From Citrus sinensis (lineage: Eukaryota > Streptophyta > Magnoliopsida > Sapindales > Rutaceae): a stretch of 64,000 bases of DNA. The position numbers and the translations under genes are program-made. Location: assembly GCF_022201045.2 (NCBI RefSeq), contig NC_068556.1:22425501-22489500 (forward strand), in the 5' to 3' direction. Positions 35,286-47,661 of this stretch are shown piece after piece. Numbering within the stretch: position 1 is the stretch's first letter; each line of letters opens with the position of its first letter. The notes under the pieces are model-generated. The model did not search any database, was not told where the DNA came from, and saw only the letters and a list, made by a program, of their open reading frames with translations.

Positions 35286-36294
35286 AACTGTACCCTGAAT
35301 TTGTAAGCTTTAGTTTTGATCCATTGTAACCTTTGTCACATTTTTTCTGTAAAGCAACAAATAATTCAAGTGTCATGAACACTTTCGAATGACTAGTCTT
35401 GTACTGCACATTTTGTTAAAATGCAATTTCTGTCTCAGTTTGATCTTTGATGAATAGAATAATAATACACATTAGAATGTTATACAACTTTGGGTGAAGT
35501 CCAGAGAAATTCTACTCGTGTTGGCCACCTCCCAAAAGCTTCTCCAAGATCGTATTTTAAATTTGCAATTATAAGCAACTTGAACATTTATATCATTATA
35601 TGAAAAAGCTTTATTTCAATTCCTTGGTACTCAAAGCTGAATCATGAACTTGTGTGACATTTTGTGGATTGCTGCAAGGTTGTACTTCTATTATTTTTAG
35701 CTAGGTCTCGGAGACTGGGAAACCAAGTAATCGTATACTTTGGAAAAACCGTTACTTGATTCTCTTTCAGTGTTTTTCCCGCGGATTGAAAAGGACAGGT
35801 GTCAAATACCCAATAGAGTGGAACCCCCATTTCCGGAACTATGCTTTCTGTAGCTGCGTACCACGAGAGAAAATTTGCATACGTGCTTGCCTACAAGCCC
35901 CCATTATTCCATCAACTTTTAACTAATTTTTTTAATCAATAGCTCATGTAGTTGTCTATCCACATAACAAATCACATTAACATCCGATTTTTGAGCATGA
36001 AAATAGGCTGAATTGTCAAAAATAAACTTGCATAATAAAAACAAGCTTAGGCAAAAACATGACAACCGCTATTTCATTTCCCTCTCTTCTGAGCCCAGAA
36101 GAGACGCGAGCATATTCATTCTCAATATTCCCTTCTTCTTCTCTTTTGGTTTCTCAATCTTCTTTCTCTCTGGTTTTGTCAGCTTTTGAGAATTTTTATG
36201 GGAGTTGTCTGAGAACCTTCGGCTTGTCCAAGGTCCTTAGCTTCTGAATCATAATAGCTATTGAGCTTGATCTTTGCTATAAATATAATTTGAA
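35286..36294. other. Spacer between the coiled-coil and RLCK genes
   Basis: The first part is the 3' UTR of the coiled-coil gene. A Ser/Phe-rich open frame at 36059-36247 (starting MTTAISFPSLLSPEETRAYS) could be a 5' leader exon or upstream frame of the RLCK gene; its donor-like site (CCAAGGTCC) does not join in phase to the next exon, so I did not include it. Confidence 0.4.
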
Positions 36295-38924
36295 ATGCAT
36301 ATACGTTACAGCTCCGGTTTTAAACTCGTTTCCTCTTGGATGAATAAATATGATTTGATCAGGTTCGTACATATATGTATAAATATATATCTTTCACATA
36401 ATCGGGATGTTGGGTTGATATACTGCTTGTTTGAATCTGCATTTATGCATCTCTTAAGGAATTTTTTTTTTCCTTTTTTAATCATATATTCTGTTTTCTT
36501 GTGATGGCAGCAACGGCGAAATTAGAAAAAAGGCTAACACTAAGAATAAGAATAAAGAAACGATTACTAGAGAAAATCAAGATAAGTCTAAAAGTGAGAA
36601 TCAAGAAATGATTACCGGTGAAAATCAAGAGGTGGCTAACACTGAGAATCACGAAATGACTACCAGTGAAAATCAAGAACACGAGGCTGCTACTTCTGTT
36701 GTCGGCAGTAGTTCGCGATCGGGGTTGTCTAACTCTTCTTTATCTCAAGGTACAATTAATATTCATTAATTTTTTTGCTTTTTGACATGGTGTTATGATA
36801 TTCTTTATAGTAATGTTAGAAGTATGTCACATTAGATTCGGTATCTTTAGCAATGGAAGAGGATGAGGAGGGCATAGACGACGACTCTTCAGAAGAAGTT
36901 CTTGTGGATTACACAAGAAGCATAGAGGCTGAAACTGCTACTTCCAAGGCTAGTACTTCTTCAGAATCAGTTTATCACGGTATGTTTACTGCTATTCATT
37001 TGCCGGGCCTCTTTAATATGTGGAAAAAACCTCAGACGAAGCTTCAAGCTTTATCTTCTGTAAAAGGTGCCCCAAAAAGTGCCCCAAAAAATATCCCAAA
37101 AAGTGTCACAAAAAATGCCCCTAAGCTCACAAGAAGGAAAACAAAACGAATTAGAGGGTCCAGAGGCCTGTCATTTAATGCTACTTTGGTTGATGCCGAA
37201 CTTTGTTATTTGAAACCTGGCTGGAAGAACTTTGCACTCTCAGAGCTCCAAGCTGCTACTGACAACTTCAGCCATGGTTTGTCCTTCTTGCCACAACTAA
37301 ATTACACAGTTTGAATTAGTACTTTTTGAAAGGTTTATCATTCCCTTTTGGTTAATATTCACTAGGCTGACAAAGTATTATCTTTCTTTTGAAAAGAAAA
37401 TTTGATTGGGCAAGGAGGCTATGCTGAAGTTTACAAGGGACAATTGGAAGATGGGCAATTTGTTGCAATTAAACGACTAACAAGAGGTTCCCCAGAAGAG
37501 ATGACCACTGACTACTTATCCGAGCTTGGGATCATAGTTCATGTTGATCATCCTAATATTGCTAAAATGATCGGTTATGGGGTTGAAGGAGGGATGCACC
37601 TTATTCTGGAACTATCTCCCCATGGGAGCTTAGCATCCTTACTTTATGGTTTGTCATCTGTTTAAGCCTTTCATAATTAAAAAATTTCTCGAGTTTCTAT
37701 CCAATAAATTTATCAATCTCTTCTATTACGACAATAATTTTAGGGTCAAAGGAGAAGCTAAATTGGGACATACGGTATAAGATTGCATTTGGGACTGCTG
37801 AGGGCATTTGCTATCTTCACGAGGGCTGCCAAAGGAGAATCATCCATAAAGATATCAAGGCTGCAAATATTTTGCTTACAGAGGATTTTCAGCCTCAGGT
37901 ACCATTTTTAAGATCAAATGGTTAACTTTCTTTAAAACTTTGACCTCTTAGCTTAATTTGGGAACTTTCCAAATTTGATACAGATATCTGATTTTGGGCT
38001 AGCTAAGTGGCTACCAGATAAATGGACTCATCATATTGTATCAAAAATTGAAGGCACATTCGGGTTTGTAATTCAGATCTTTATATAGATTTCATATGTT
38101 TTAAACATTTTTATTTAAGCCAAATAATCTCATATGAAATACTTTGGTTATGACAGATATCTTCCACCTGAGTTTTTCATGCACGGTATAGCGGATGAGA
38201 AGACTGATGTCTATGCTTATGGAGTGCTATTATTAGAGATCATCACAGGGCGGCAAGCTTTAGATAGTTCGCAGAAAAGCCTTGTGATGTGGGTATGTCG
38301 GCTTGCTTCTCTTTGCCAAGATCTCATCATATCATAACAAATTTTAGCGTTGTAGAATTGTGATGGCAAAAACAAGTTTAATAAAAGATTCTGTGCAGGC
38401 CAAACCTTTGCTCAAAAAGAGTAGCATGAAGGAGCTCGTTGATCCAACACTTGGTGATGCCTATAATACAGAGCAATTGACCCGGTTGCTATTGATAGCT
38501 TCTGCTTGTATCAATCAGACTTCAGCCTGTCGACCACAAATGAGCAAGGCATGTTCTTTTATGCGACAGAAAGCTCTGTAACTTGATTTTGAATTAAAGA
38601 CAATCATGCCAATCCCTATTAATAGTAATATGATTGAATCTAGCTAGTTTCTTGCAACACAAGAATGGTTGGTCAAACAACAAAAGAGATAATTTTGATG
38701 ACTTGATGCAGGTTGTGCAAGCCCTAAAAGGTGATGAAGAAGCTTTGGCACAATTTATTGAAGAAAACCAGTCGTTAAGACGCCTTCAAAGGACATTCTC
38801 CGAAGAGTTTTTCGACGCCGAAGAATTCAACTCAGCCAGCTTAAATGAACTAGATGTGAACGATATAAACCGACACATGGAGATTGTTTTAGGCGAGGAC
38901 ACCGATAGTTTAAACGAAAATTAG
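36295..38924 (+). CDS. Receptor-like cytoplasmic kinase, RLCK-VI type
   Basis: Nine exons: 36295-36362, 36511-36749, 36836-37276, 37397-37648, 37744-37898, 37984-38063, 38157-38292, 38399-38548, 38712-38924; 577 residues. The start may instead be 36340 (562 residues). The N-terminal 240 residues lack a membrane span and hold an octapeptide repeat, an acidic stretch and a Lys-rich KNIPKSVTKNAPK segment. The kinase domain begins after WKNFALSELQAATDNFSHGE: G-loop GQGGYAEVYKG (about 254-264), catalytic Lys in VAIK (275), catalytic loop HKDIKAANILL (about 368), DFG (388-390), and GTFGYLPPEF in the activation segment. The RLCK-VI class contains ROP GTPase-binding kinases (RBK1/RBK2); a ROP link here is inferred from the class. 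Intron 8 is GC-AG. The catalytic-loop Arg is Lys. The C-tail is acidic. Confidence 0.9.
36551..36694 (+). repeat. 24-base coding minisatellite, six units (octapeptide repeat)
   Basis: In exon 2 of the RLCK gene six 24-base units encode NKETITRE, NQDKSKSE, NQEMITGE, NQEVANTE, NHEMTTSE and NQEHEAAT. The NQE...E frame is kept while the middle varies. Confidence 0.88.
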
Positions 38925-39912
38925 TCGTCGAGAAATTTTCAGAACTGGGATATTGCAAAATTCTGGGGAGCTTCACCTGGAAACCAAGTCAGGTTGGAAG
39001 AGGGAGGGAGAATGAACAATGCAGAGCCTCATTAATTGTTTCTGTAACTTGGAATTGTGTTTAATGGTCACAAGAAGCATATGATTTTTTGTTAACCATC
39101 TCTATACGGGACCTTGTGTTAATAGGACTGATCAGACACAAACAGAGTTTTTTTTTTTTTTTTTTCCCTCTTTTGACATAGTTGGGCTAGCTAACCCTGA
39201 ACTCCTTCCTGATCGTTTAGATTAAATTTGAAATTTACATTATGGCACCATGCATGCAAGAAGATTTGAGTTTCATTTTTCTTTTTACACTGTTACTTGC
39301 TGAGGAAACATTTACCAGGTCAACTGAACCCAGTAGAATATTTTGCTTGATTTCTACCCAATGCAATTGATTGCTTTCAATAATTCTGCCAAAAGCTTTA
39401 GTTTTAGCATCAATAAGATTGTTTCAAGCACGGACAAAATTAAGTGTGTCTCCTGTTTTAAAGGGGGAGGATATGTTGATTCAAATTTGGCTTGATGTTA
39501 AAGAGTAGGTATGAGAGTAGGTTACCAATAATATGAAGACGCGTCATCAACATTTTAGAGGTCAACTTAGTTGAGTGTGAATTTGATTCATTGTAACAAT
39601 CGATTGAACATTTGAACTACTCCTGGAAAAATGGTAACCCCGTTTTTAATGATTCTTTTTCTTACTGGTAATGTTTTTAATAATGTTTTAAATTTATTCA
39701 AAGAAAAAATGCTTTTCAGAACGGCGTCGTAGCAACTGGGTGTTCGTTGTGGTCAACTGTCAGATTGAAATTACGTCATCACCATCGTATTCGTGTTTGA
39801 GTCTCGTAGTGACAGTTAAAACGAATCAGAATCCGTAGCATTTAATTGAGTTTAACATTTTGTCGGAAAATCTCAAATCCCTCGTCTCTCATAATCGATC
39901 CAATCCACGCTC
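38925..39912. other. RLCK 3' flank and P4H upstream region
   Basis: No gene seen. A T-run lies at about 39147-39165. From about 39720 the sequence becomes richer in GC and should contain the P4H promoter and leader (ACGGCGTCGT, ACGTCATC). Confidence 0.45.
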
Positions 39913-42900
39913 ATGTCTCCCACAAGGCTCTCTCTAAATTTCTTCTTCCTGCTCTCCTTCTCGTTGTTAATTCGCAAATCTTTCAGCTCTACCGCCATTA
40001 TCAACCCATCTAAAGTCAAACAAATTTCTTGGAAACCCAGGTGATCACCATTTATTTTCTGCAATTGTTTTCTGTTTGCTTGCCTGGAAACTTATGCAAA
40101 AACAATCAAAAGTTTCATCCCCCCCCCCCCAACCCCCCACAACATCAGTTTAGTTTCAAATGTTCTTCTTTTCGTTTTTTTTTATATATTTTAAAGTATA
40201 TATACATATAATCAATCTGATGATTTGCAGGGCCTTTGTGTACGAGGGTTTTCTCACAGACTTAGAATGCGATCACTTGATTAATCTTGTGGGTACTTTG
40301 ACTTTTAGCTTAATGTTATCAAAATGAAGGAGAATTTTCATTTTTGCATAGTTATTGTATTTTGATTTATTGAGTTGGTTAATTTTGTGATTAGGCAAAA
40401 TCTCAGCTGAAGAGATCAGCAGTTGCTGATAATTTGAGTGGAGAGAGCAAGCTGAGCGATGTTCGAACAAGTTCTGGGACCTTTATACCTAAAGGAAAGG
40501 TTGTTTAATTTTTTTTCATTGATTGATGTTGTTTATGCTTTGATTATATGTACGCATGATTTTTCTTGCTTGTTATTGTTGTTTATTATAATCATAATTG
40601 TTTGCATGGTAAACTGTGGCTGGTTTTAATACTGTTACTTAAATGTTTAAGCATAATGCACACGAGAAACACGGGAATATGAGCAACTGTAGAATATTTG
40701 TCATGGCAGAGAGATCTTCTGCATACCAAGATATTTTCCTTCTTTGACATTTGTTGCACTCAATGAACTTGCCTTGTTAGTTGGAGGCCTATCATGTCTA
40801 CTAACATTCCTTCTTAATACATTGCAACTGAGGAGATTGGTGATACATATGGGGTTAGTTTCATGAGTTAAACCTAGTGACATACTTGTTTTCCATTAAT
40901 ACAGTGCATGAATGACTGAATCTTCATTGATGTTATTATAGAGCAACAGAACTTGATTAGTCGAATCACATTTTCAGGTGCATAAGGGGTATCTTGATGT
41001 TTTGTAAGATGACATGGGCAGCTTAGAAAATTTATGATACAACTGCTTTCCTTTCATATGATTGTCAATTGTTTCTCGATATGCATTAGTATAAGCATTT
41101 TCTTCCCCTTTTTAGGATGCTATTATTGCTGGTATAGAGGACAAGATTGCAACATGGACGTTTCTTCCAAAAGGTGTGTAATATGCATTTTTTTTTTTTT
41201 TGGTGTTCTGTTCTAGTTGTGCTTCTGCATTTTCTATAAGAATCACATTAAGACTAATAACTATTAATGCTGTAGCTTCATTACATATCTTTATTCATCT
41301 GATTATTTATGGTTCAAAATTATAGAATTTAAACAATTAAAACTCTGTTCTCTGTATTCTTTAATCAAATTGTTAGATATCTTCATGCTGTTCCATCAGA
41401 CGACAGTTTGAGAAAAAAAAATTTAATATAAATTTTAATTCTAAATTAGTCATTTTAATTATGTACACCACTTGCGTTGTCTAATTAACTTTTAGGATTT
41501 TTAATATATCCCAATGTCCTTATGTTTGACTAGGCAGGTTGAAATCTTGGAGAAAGTATTTCCATGTTCATTGTTTCGAGTTACAATTGCAAGCATTGGG
41601 GTAGTTAGACTGCCAGCCATCTAGGAATCAAACTACTTGATTGATGTGGAAAGTGAGGGATTTGGGTAAAGTCTAGTTTCTATGTTATATCCTCCTTTGT
41701 TAATTTTTTATAGAAAGGAGGAAAGTAGTCCTTACATTGGACTCATGAATCTGGTTGAGGGATGGCTATCGATAATGCACCTAGATAGGCTCATTTAGGA
41801 ATTTTCTGTTTGCAGATACTTCAAAGGAGAAATGAAGTTGCTTCCGCATGATAAACATTGAACAGTGTTGTTTGTCAGGTTGTGGTATCATGAAAATACT
41901 TTTAAATAATCTTTCTTTTTATCATATTCTTACAAAAATTACATATTCTAACTCCATAATTATTCAAATGAATCAAATTATTTCTTGATGTAGTCAGGGG
42001 AGCATCTTGCTAAAGAATAAATCGCTGTTGTTGTGTAATTATGTGAAATGATAAGCTCCCTATTTTGGTTGTTTATTTCCTTAGGGATGGGCATAACAAG
42101 TTTTTCTTTTTCTTGATTTACAGAAAATGGGGAAGACATACAAGTACTAAGGTATGAGCACGGACAGAAATATGAACCACATTATGATTACTTCTCTGAC
42201 AAGGTTAATATTGTTCGGGGCGGACACCGCCTAGCAACTGTGCTAATGTATCTTTCCGATGTTGCTAAAGGTGGTGAGACAGTATTTCCCAATGCTGAGG
42301 TTAGTTCAAGTGCCCTACTCACTTTAATGGGAACAAGTTTAATGCATAGTTTCAGTCAATTTTTTTGAGATACTTCCTTACTCCTGGCAATAATTTTTCA
42401 CTTTCCTGATTTGCCATTCTCTCGTAAGTCTTTGATTGGTTCTCTCGAACCCGCAACATAAACAAGATGGGTTGTTAATGGTATCAATTTTACACTAGAG
42501 CATAGCACTGAAGATATTTATTATACATTTTGTTACCTGTTGTAAAAACTGACATTTCTCTGTTCATACAACAATTTGCAAGCAGGAACCTCCACGTCGC
42601 AGAACTCCTGCTACCAATGACGATCTTTCTGAATGTGCTAAGAAAGGAATTGCAGGTGTGCCATTTGACATATTTATATGCTTTTGCGAATTTGACATCT
42701 ACTTTTGCATTTACAGTGGTTTGAAATGTTTTGATGGTCTTTTTGTTTTCATCTTGGAAATATACAGTGAAGCCACGAAGAGGGGATGCTCTTCTTTTCT
42801 TCAGTCTCCACACGAACGCTATTCCAGACCCAGTAAGTCTCCATAGTGGTTGTCCGGTCATCGAAGGAGAGAAATGGTCAGCAACAAAGTGGATTCATGT

Positions 42901-43063
42901 CGACTCATTCGACAAGATCGTGGAAGAAGGTGGGGACTGCACAGATAATAATGCAAGTTGTGAGAGATGGGCTGCACTAGGTGAATGCACCAAGAATCCA
43001 GAGTATATGGTTGGATCTGCACAACTTCCCGGGTTCTGCAGGAGGAGTTGTAAAGTATGCTAG
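39913..43063 (+). CDS. Prolyl 4-hydroxylase with C-terminal ShK domain
   Basis: Seven exons (39913-40040, 40231-40288, 40395-40499, 41116-41173, 42124-42299, 42586-42655, 42768-43063) encode 296 residues. An uncleaved signal anchor is seen at about 5-22 (LSLNFFFLLSFSLLI), placing the enzyme in ER or Golgi. The 2-oxoglutarate/Fe(II) dioxygenase domain has the iron ligands H136 and D138 (PHYDYFSD) and H224, and the 2-oxoglutarate Lys K234 (HSGCPVIEGEKW). The tail, C256 to C296, has six Cys in ShK/ShKT spacing (DCTDNNASCERWAALGEC ... FCRRSCKVC). Plant P4Hs hydroxylate prolines of extensins, arabinogalactan proteins and signalling peptides, the step before O-glycosylation. All key residues are present. 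Intron 1 has an unusual run of C (about 40119-40129). Confidence 0.95.
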
Positions 43064-46000
43064 TCTCGCATTGTGTGCTTTTCGTAGAGGAGCATCCATT
43101 ATGCTTTCTGGGGCGTTATTTATTAATATCTGTTGTGTTGTTAACAGTTGTGTGTTTCCCTTGTATCTTCCAATTTTTGGCAGCTTGTAATACTAGATAA
43201 CCTTAAACGATGGTTAGACGAACAGTGTTAAATTGATGTCATTTCCAATAGAAAGTTTGTTTCCCCTTGCCACTTCCTGGTTTCTGTACTCTATTTTCCC
43301 ATTTTTCTGATGAAACAGCCAGTTATGAGTGACATGATTTTTTTGTGTGATATTGCATACAATAGCAATAGTTACAGATGGGCCCTTATGACAACCATAA
43401 TCAGAGAAAACTTAAGATTTGTCATATTGATATCAAGCATTGGTATTAACACTTGTTAGTGTGTTTATTAAGGGTCAAACCCGAGCGGATTCTGCCATTT
43501 TTCAAAGTGAAAATGCCCTTCTCCCTAGCTTTAAAGCAAAGCTATTAAAAATAAAAGGAAATAAAATAAGAACTTCAACCGCATGATAAACATTTCTATC
43601 TTCAGGGTTTTGCTTTCTTTTTATAACTGAAACGAATCTCAATCATATCTTTTACACTATTTTTAAAGCATTCTGAGTGAAAGAAACTTCAATCCCAAAG
43701 CGGCGCTTGCACAAGACCAATTCATGAATGGCTGTTGTGCTGATCTGATTGACCGATTCTGATAGGGTCAGCGCTTTCATATCAGGGTTGGTCGATATAC
43801 TCATTCATCGAAATCTTGCAATAAAATTCTTTATAATCACAAATGGGCTGTCATGTTCATAATAATATTAGCCCCCGTACAGGCATGTAACTATATCTCA
43901 GTTGCAGGACTCTTCCAGATGAATCGGTTTTCCAGGCAATGTCCACAGCAAAAGCCTTAAGCCCTTGCTTATTGTCTAAATTTAGGCTTAATTTGGTATT
44001 CCGTTATAATTCTTAAAGCAACCACTGCTATTTCAACTATATTGTTAAAGTTGAGTTGTAAGTGCTTGCGAAATACTTGGGAAACACAACTTAACTTTCA
44101 CAGCGTCAATGCTAAAAAGTGAAAACAATAATAGCCTTGAAATGATCATAGCAACATTTTCACATCACAAATCTTCAAATTCTCTAATCAAATAACACAG
44201 TTTTTTTATTTGAAATGATAATGTAGTATCCATCTAATCACTAATGGGAAAATGCATGCACTTTAGACGATGAAAGAAATCTTGCATGATGTATACGAAT
44301 AATAAAGGAGGAGAATCATAGCCACACAAATCATTTCACCCAAAAATAATACTAATAATAATAACAAATAAATAAATAGAAAATACAGATAATCCATAAT
44401 ATAATGGAGGACATAGGAAATGATAAGGATTCTCCCTCCATAAACATGGTGTCCAAATAAAAGAAACAAAGCCAAACCAGCCAAGTCCACGAGTCATTTT
44501 GCATTAAAATTCAAAAGGGTTTTGATTATGAAGGGCATATCTTCAAATCCAGCTGTCCCCCCTTCTTATTTTGTAGTAAGCCAACTAATTAAAATCAAAA
44601 TTAGCTGTCTCTAGGATTGGCTGTGCCATTTCAAGATTCTTTCAACTTCAAGACCGAATAATGAAATAGACTTCGTTGTTTTAGAAATGGATTTTCAGAC
44701 TCCTTTTAACCAGAAAATTACATCTATTTAAATGGAGATAAGAGCATTTATAACATATACTGTAACGCAAAAATTAAAATTAATTTGATGGACTATGATA
44801 TATTTATCTTGTTCAAATGGGCAAAGTTCACCTACGAAATAGTATTTGAATGTTTATTTCTGAAAGGGTAAGATTCTAATGGCTAATTTTTGAAATTACA
44901 AAAGTCTAATTGTCCATTGGGATAAACTTCAGGGATCTTAAACAAAGAAATGGCCGCGGGGGATCATTCAACACTGGCAACCACTTGATATTTTTCTCCT
45001 TAGTTTGGCAATTTCAACAAAATTTCCTAGCACGTAAAACAAGGCAAAAATAGAAAAGAAAGAAACAAGATAAGAAAATGACTGCTTAATATTCCATTTC
45101 CATATGATGTGATAACCAATAAACCACAAAGTGTTAAGAGCAAAATTCCAGCTTGTCGCGACAGGAACTGTGTCATGAATTTGATAGCTGCACAATTGGG
45201 AGGGACAAGTTATTCTATTTATATCCCTGGTTTAATTCTTTGCATGGACCATTTTTTTCATTTTGTTCTTTTCGGTGACATAAGGCAGGACCATGGAATG
45301 ATTTTGTAATTAATAATAACATCCCTACAAGTGTGATGAACTCAGATCCAGTAACCATTGATAGATCTATCTGCTATTATGAACGTGGAGAAATTGACCC
45401 ATGTCACTTTTCTTGTTTCATTTTCAGTTCAACATCCAAAATATTAATTACATGAAAGTAGGTGAAATATATCAAAAACATGTGCATCACCTTGAAAAAA
45501 CTTTCCCATTTCAAATCTTATTCCTCATCTTCAGCAGGAAGTATCTAGAAGAGGTTGAAAACCAATAAAAAAAAAAAAAGAAGATATTCTATACTTATTA
45601 GAGTCATTTGCTAGTGCGATCGTTTACACATGCGATCCACCCATTAGCTCTAGTTATACAACAATGTATAGTCTCAAATTCACATCTTAGAGATGCTTCA
45701 AATATTTTGAAACTTTAAAGAGAATAACTCAACACAATATTGTCTGATAGAGCACTCAAACTTTCAAACTTTTCAATTACTAATTCCCAAATATTCGTTA
45801 TTATCTCCTAAGTTTTGATTTATTTTATACACTACTGTTTACCTTAAAGTACTAACAGTGAAATATTTGAAATTTTCAACTGAGAGTGAAGGGCTTTGTA
45901 TCAAACAGCGTATTGTTGTTAATATACTATTTTAAAGTCATTTATGCGTTATAAACTCACGTGTGAGGTTCAATGAAGACCAATAGTTTCAATGAAACAA

Positions 46001-46486
46001 TGGAAGAGAGAAACAAGGTTACAAATAAAATAATATTTCCGGCACAAGAGGTGGCGAAATGAAGGAGAGAGAATGAAAAGATGGTGGGGTTCCTTGTTTG
46101 TTTAAATGCTAATAAATGGCGTAAGTGTAAAGAGCAAGTAAATGGTGGTGGGGCTGTGATTCTTCTTCTGTAGTTCTATGAGAAGAAAAAGAGAGCAATC
46201 CAAATAGAGAGCACAAATCCAGATAAACATAAGCAGGTGCTGTAATTAATAGACCATTCTTTAGTTCCTAGTACTGCTACAAGACAGTTTGGTTTTTAAC
46301 TCTGGTATGTGCATTAAATTCGTCAAATCATTTCCAAGGAACATACTTTCTATCTATCTATCTATATCTATGTATATATACACCTTCTTTGGGTTGTGCA
46401 ATAATAACACAGGATCTGCTTTTCAAGCCCCAAGCTATTATTGATTGTTTGTATTTTGTGTAGGGAAGAATAGGAACAAGAGAGAT
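43064..46486. other. Spacer and AHP upstream region
   Basis: No gene is supported. The first 250 bases are the P4H 3' UTR. About 43980-44190 (TTAGGCTTAATTTGGTATTC) has the look of a MITE start, but I could not find a matching right end. The remainder is AT-rich. From about 46050 purine-rich sequence (GAAGGAGAGAGAATG) probably marks the AHP promoter and 5' UTR; a (CTAT)n run lies at about 46350-46370. Confidence 0.45.
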
Positions 46487-47661
46487 ATGGAGGTGGGTCA
46501 GATGCAAAGAAGGCTTCTGGAGTACACAAAATCCTTGTTCATGGAGGTATAGCAACATGGGTTTTTTTTGTTCTTTTTGGTTCTTTTTGTATTCCTTGTT
46601 TTTGCCTTTGTTGATGGTTTTGATGAGTTGTATTTTGTTGTTTTTGCTCTTGGCGAGAGAAGGGAGTTTTGGATAATCAGTTCTTACAGCTTCAGCAACT
46701 TCAAGACGAAAGCAACCCAGACTTTGTTGCTGAAGTTGTCTCACTTTTCTTTGCTGATTCTGAAAGACTTGTCAATGATCTCACCAGGGCTCTGTAAGCT
46801 CCCTCTTTCAAACTGCTTCTCTGCTTTTGTTGTTGCTTAAAAGTTCTACCTTTTCTGGTTTTTTTTTTTTTTTTAATTTTATCTGTCCCTCTTCTATTTA
46901 CTATCTGCTTTGGTTTTTTCTTGTGTATTTGCTGTTGTTTTATAGTGATCAGCCAACTATAGACTTCAAAATGGTTGATTCCCATGTTCATCAATTGAAG
47001 GGTAGCAGCTCAAGGTACTATTCAGAAAGCAAAAACACTTGCACAATGATGCCCTTGACATCTGGAGCCTAGAATTGAAATTGGCTCAAGTCTCTCAAAG
47101 AAAGAAAAATAAGCAATAATGATGATTGACTTAGATCAGAACTGAGGCATCAGTACGAAAAATAAAATTGTAATGGCAAAATTGTTTCTTTTCTTTGATG
47201 GGATCATTTTTTCAAATTTGTTGACAAGAAAAGGGTGCTTTCTTTTTTCTAACAGCATAGGTGCAGAGAGAATTAAAAATGCCTGCGTTGCTTTCAGAAA
47301 TTTCTGTGAGGAACAGAACATTGAAGGGTGAGTTTTCTTTTTGGTCAGAAATTAAAGGATATTACCATGAATTAATATTTTTCTACATTTCTTTTTAATT
47401 TTAAAGATTGTTGAATTTTACAGGTGCATGAGTTGTTTGCAGCAAGTGAAGCAAGAGTACTGCCTTGTCAAGAACAAGCTTGAAACTTTATTCAGGGTGA
47501 GTGCAATGGACTTTTACTTGAAAGCTGAAAGCCCGAAAGCCTAATTATGATTACTAATTTTTATTTTTTATTTTTAATGATGAATTGATTGATGGTTGCA
47601 GATGGAGCAACAAATTGTGGCAGCTGGTGGGTCAATTCCGATGATGGAATTAAGTTTCTAA
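46487..47661 (+). CDS. Histidine-containing phosphotransfer protein (AHP1-like)
   Basis: Six exons (46487-46546, 46663-46793, 46946-47014, 47256-47327, 47424-47496, 47602-47661) encode 154 residues, the usual length. The phospho-accepting His is present at residue 79 in [15 protein letters not shown], so this is a working HPt and not the AHP6-type pseudo-HPt. Other matches to the AHP1/2/3 group: [51 protein letters not shown] and [17 protein letters not shown]. AHPs carry phosphate from cytokinin receptor kinases to nuclear response regulators and move between cytosol and nucleus. Exon 2 begins at 46663 after AGAGAAG; this choice restores GVLDNQF, which a later acceptor would lose. Confidence 0.95.
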
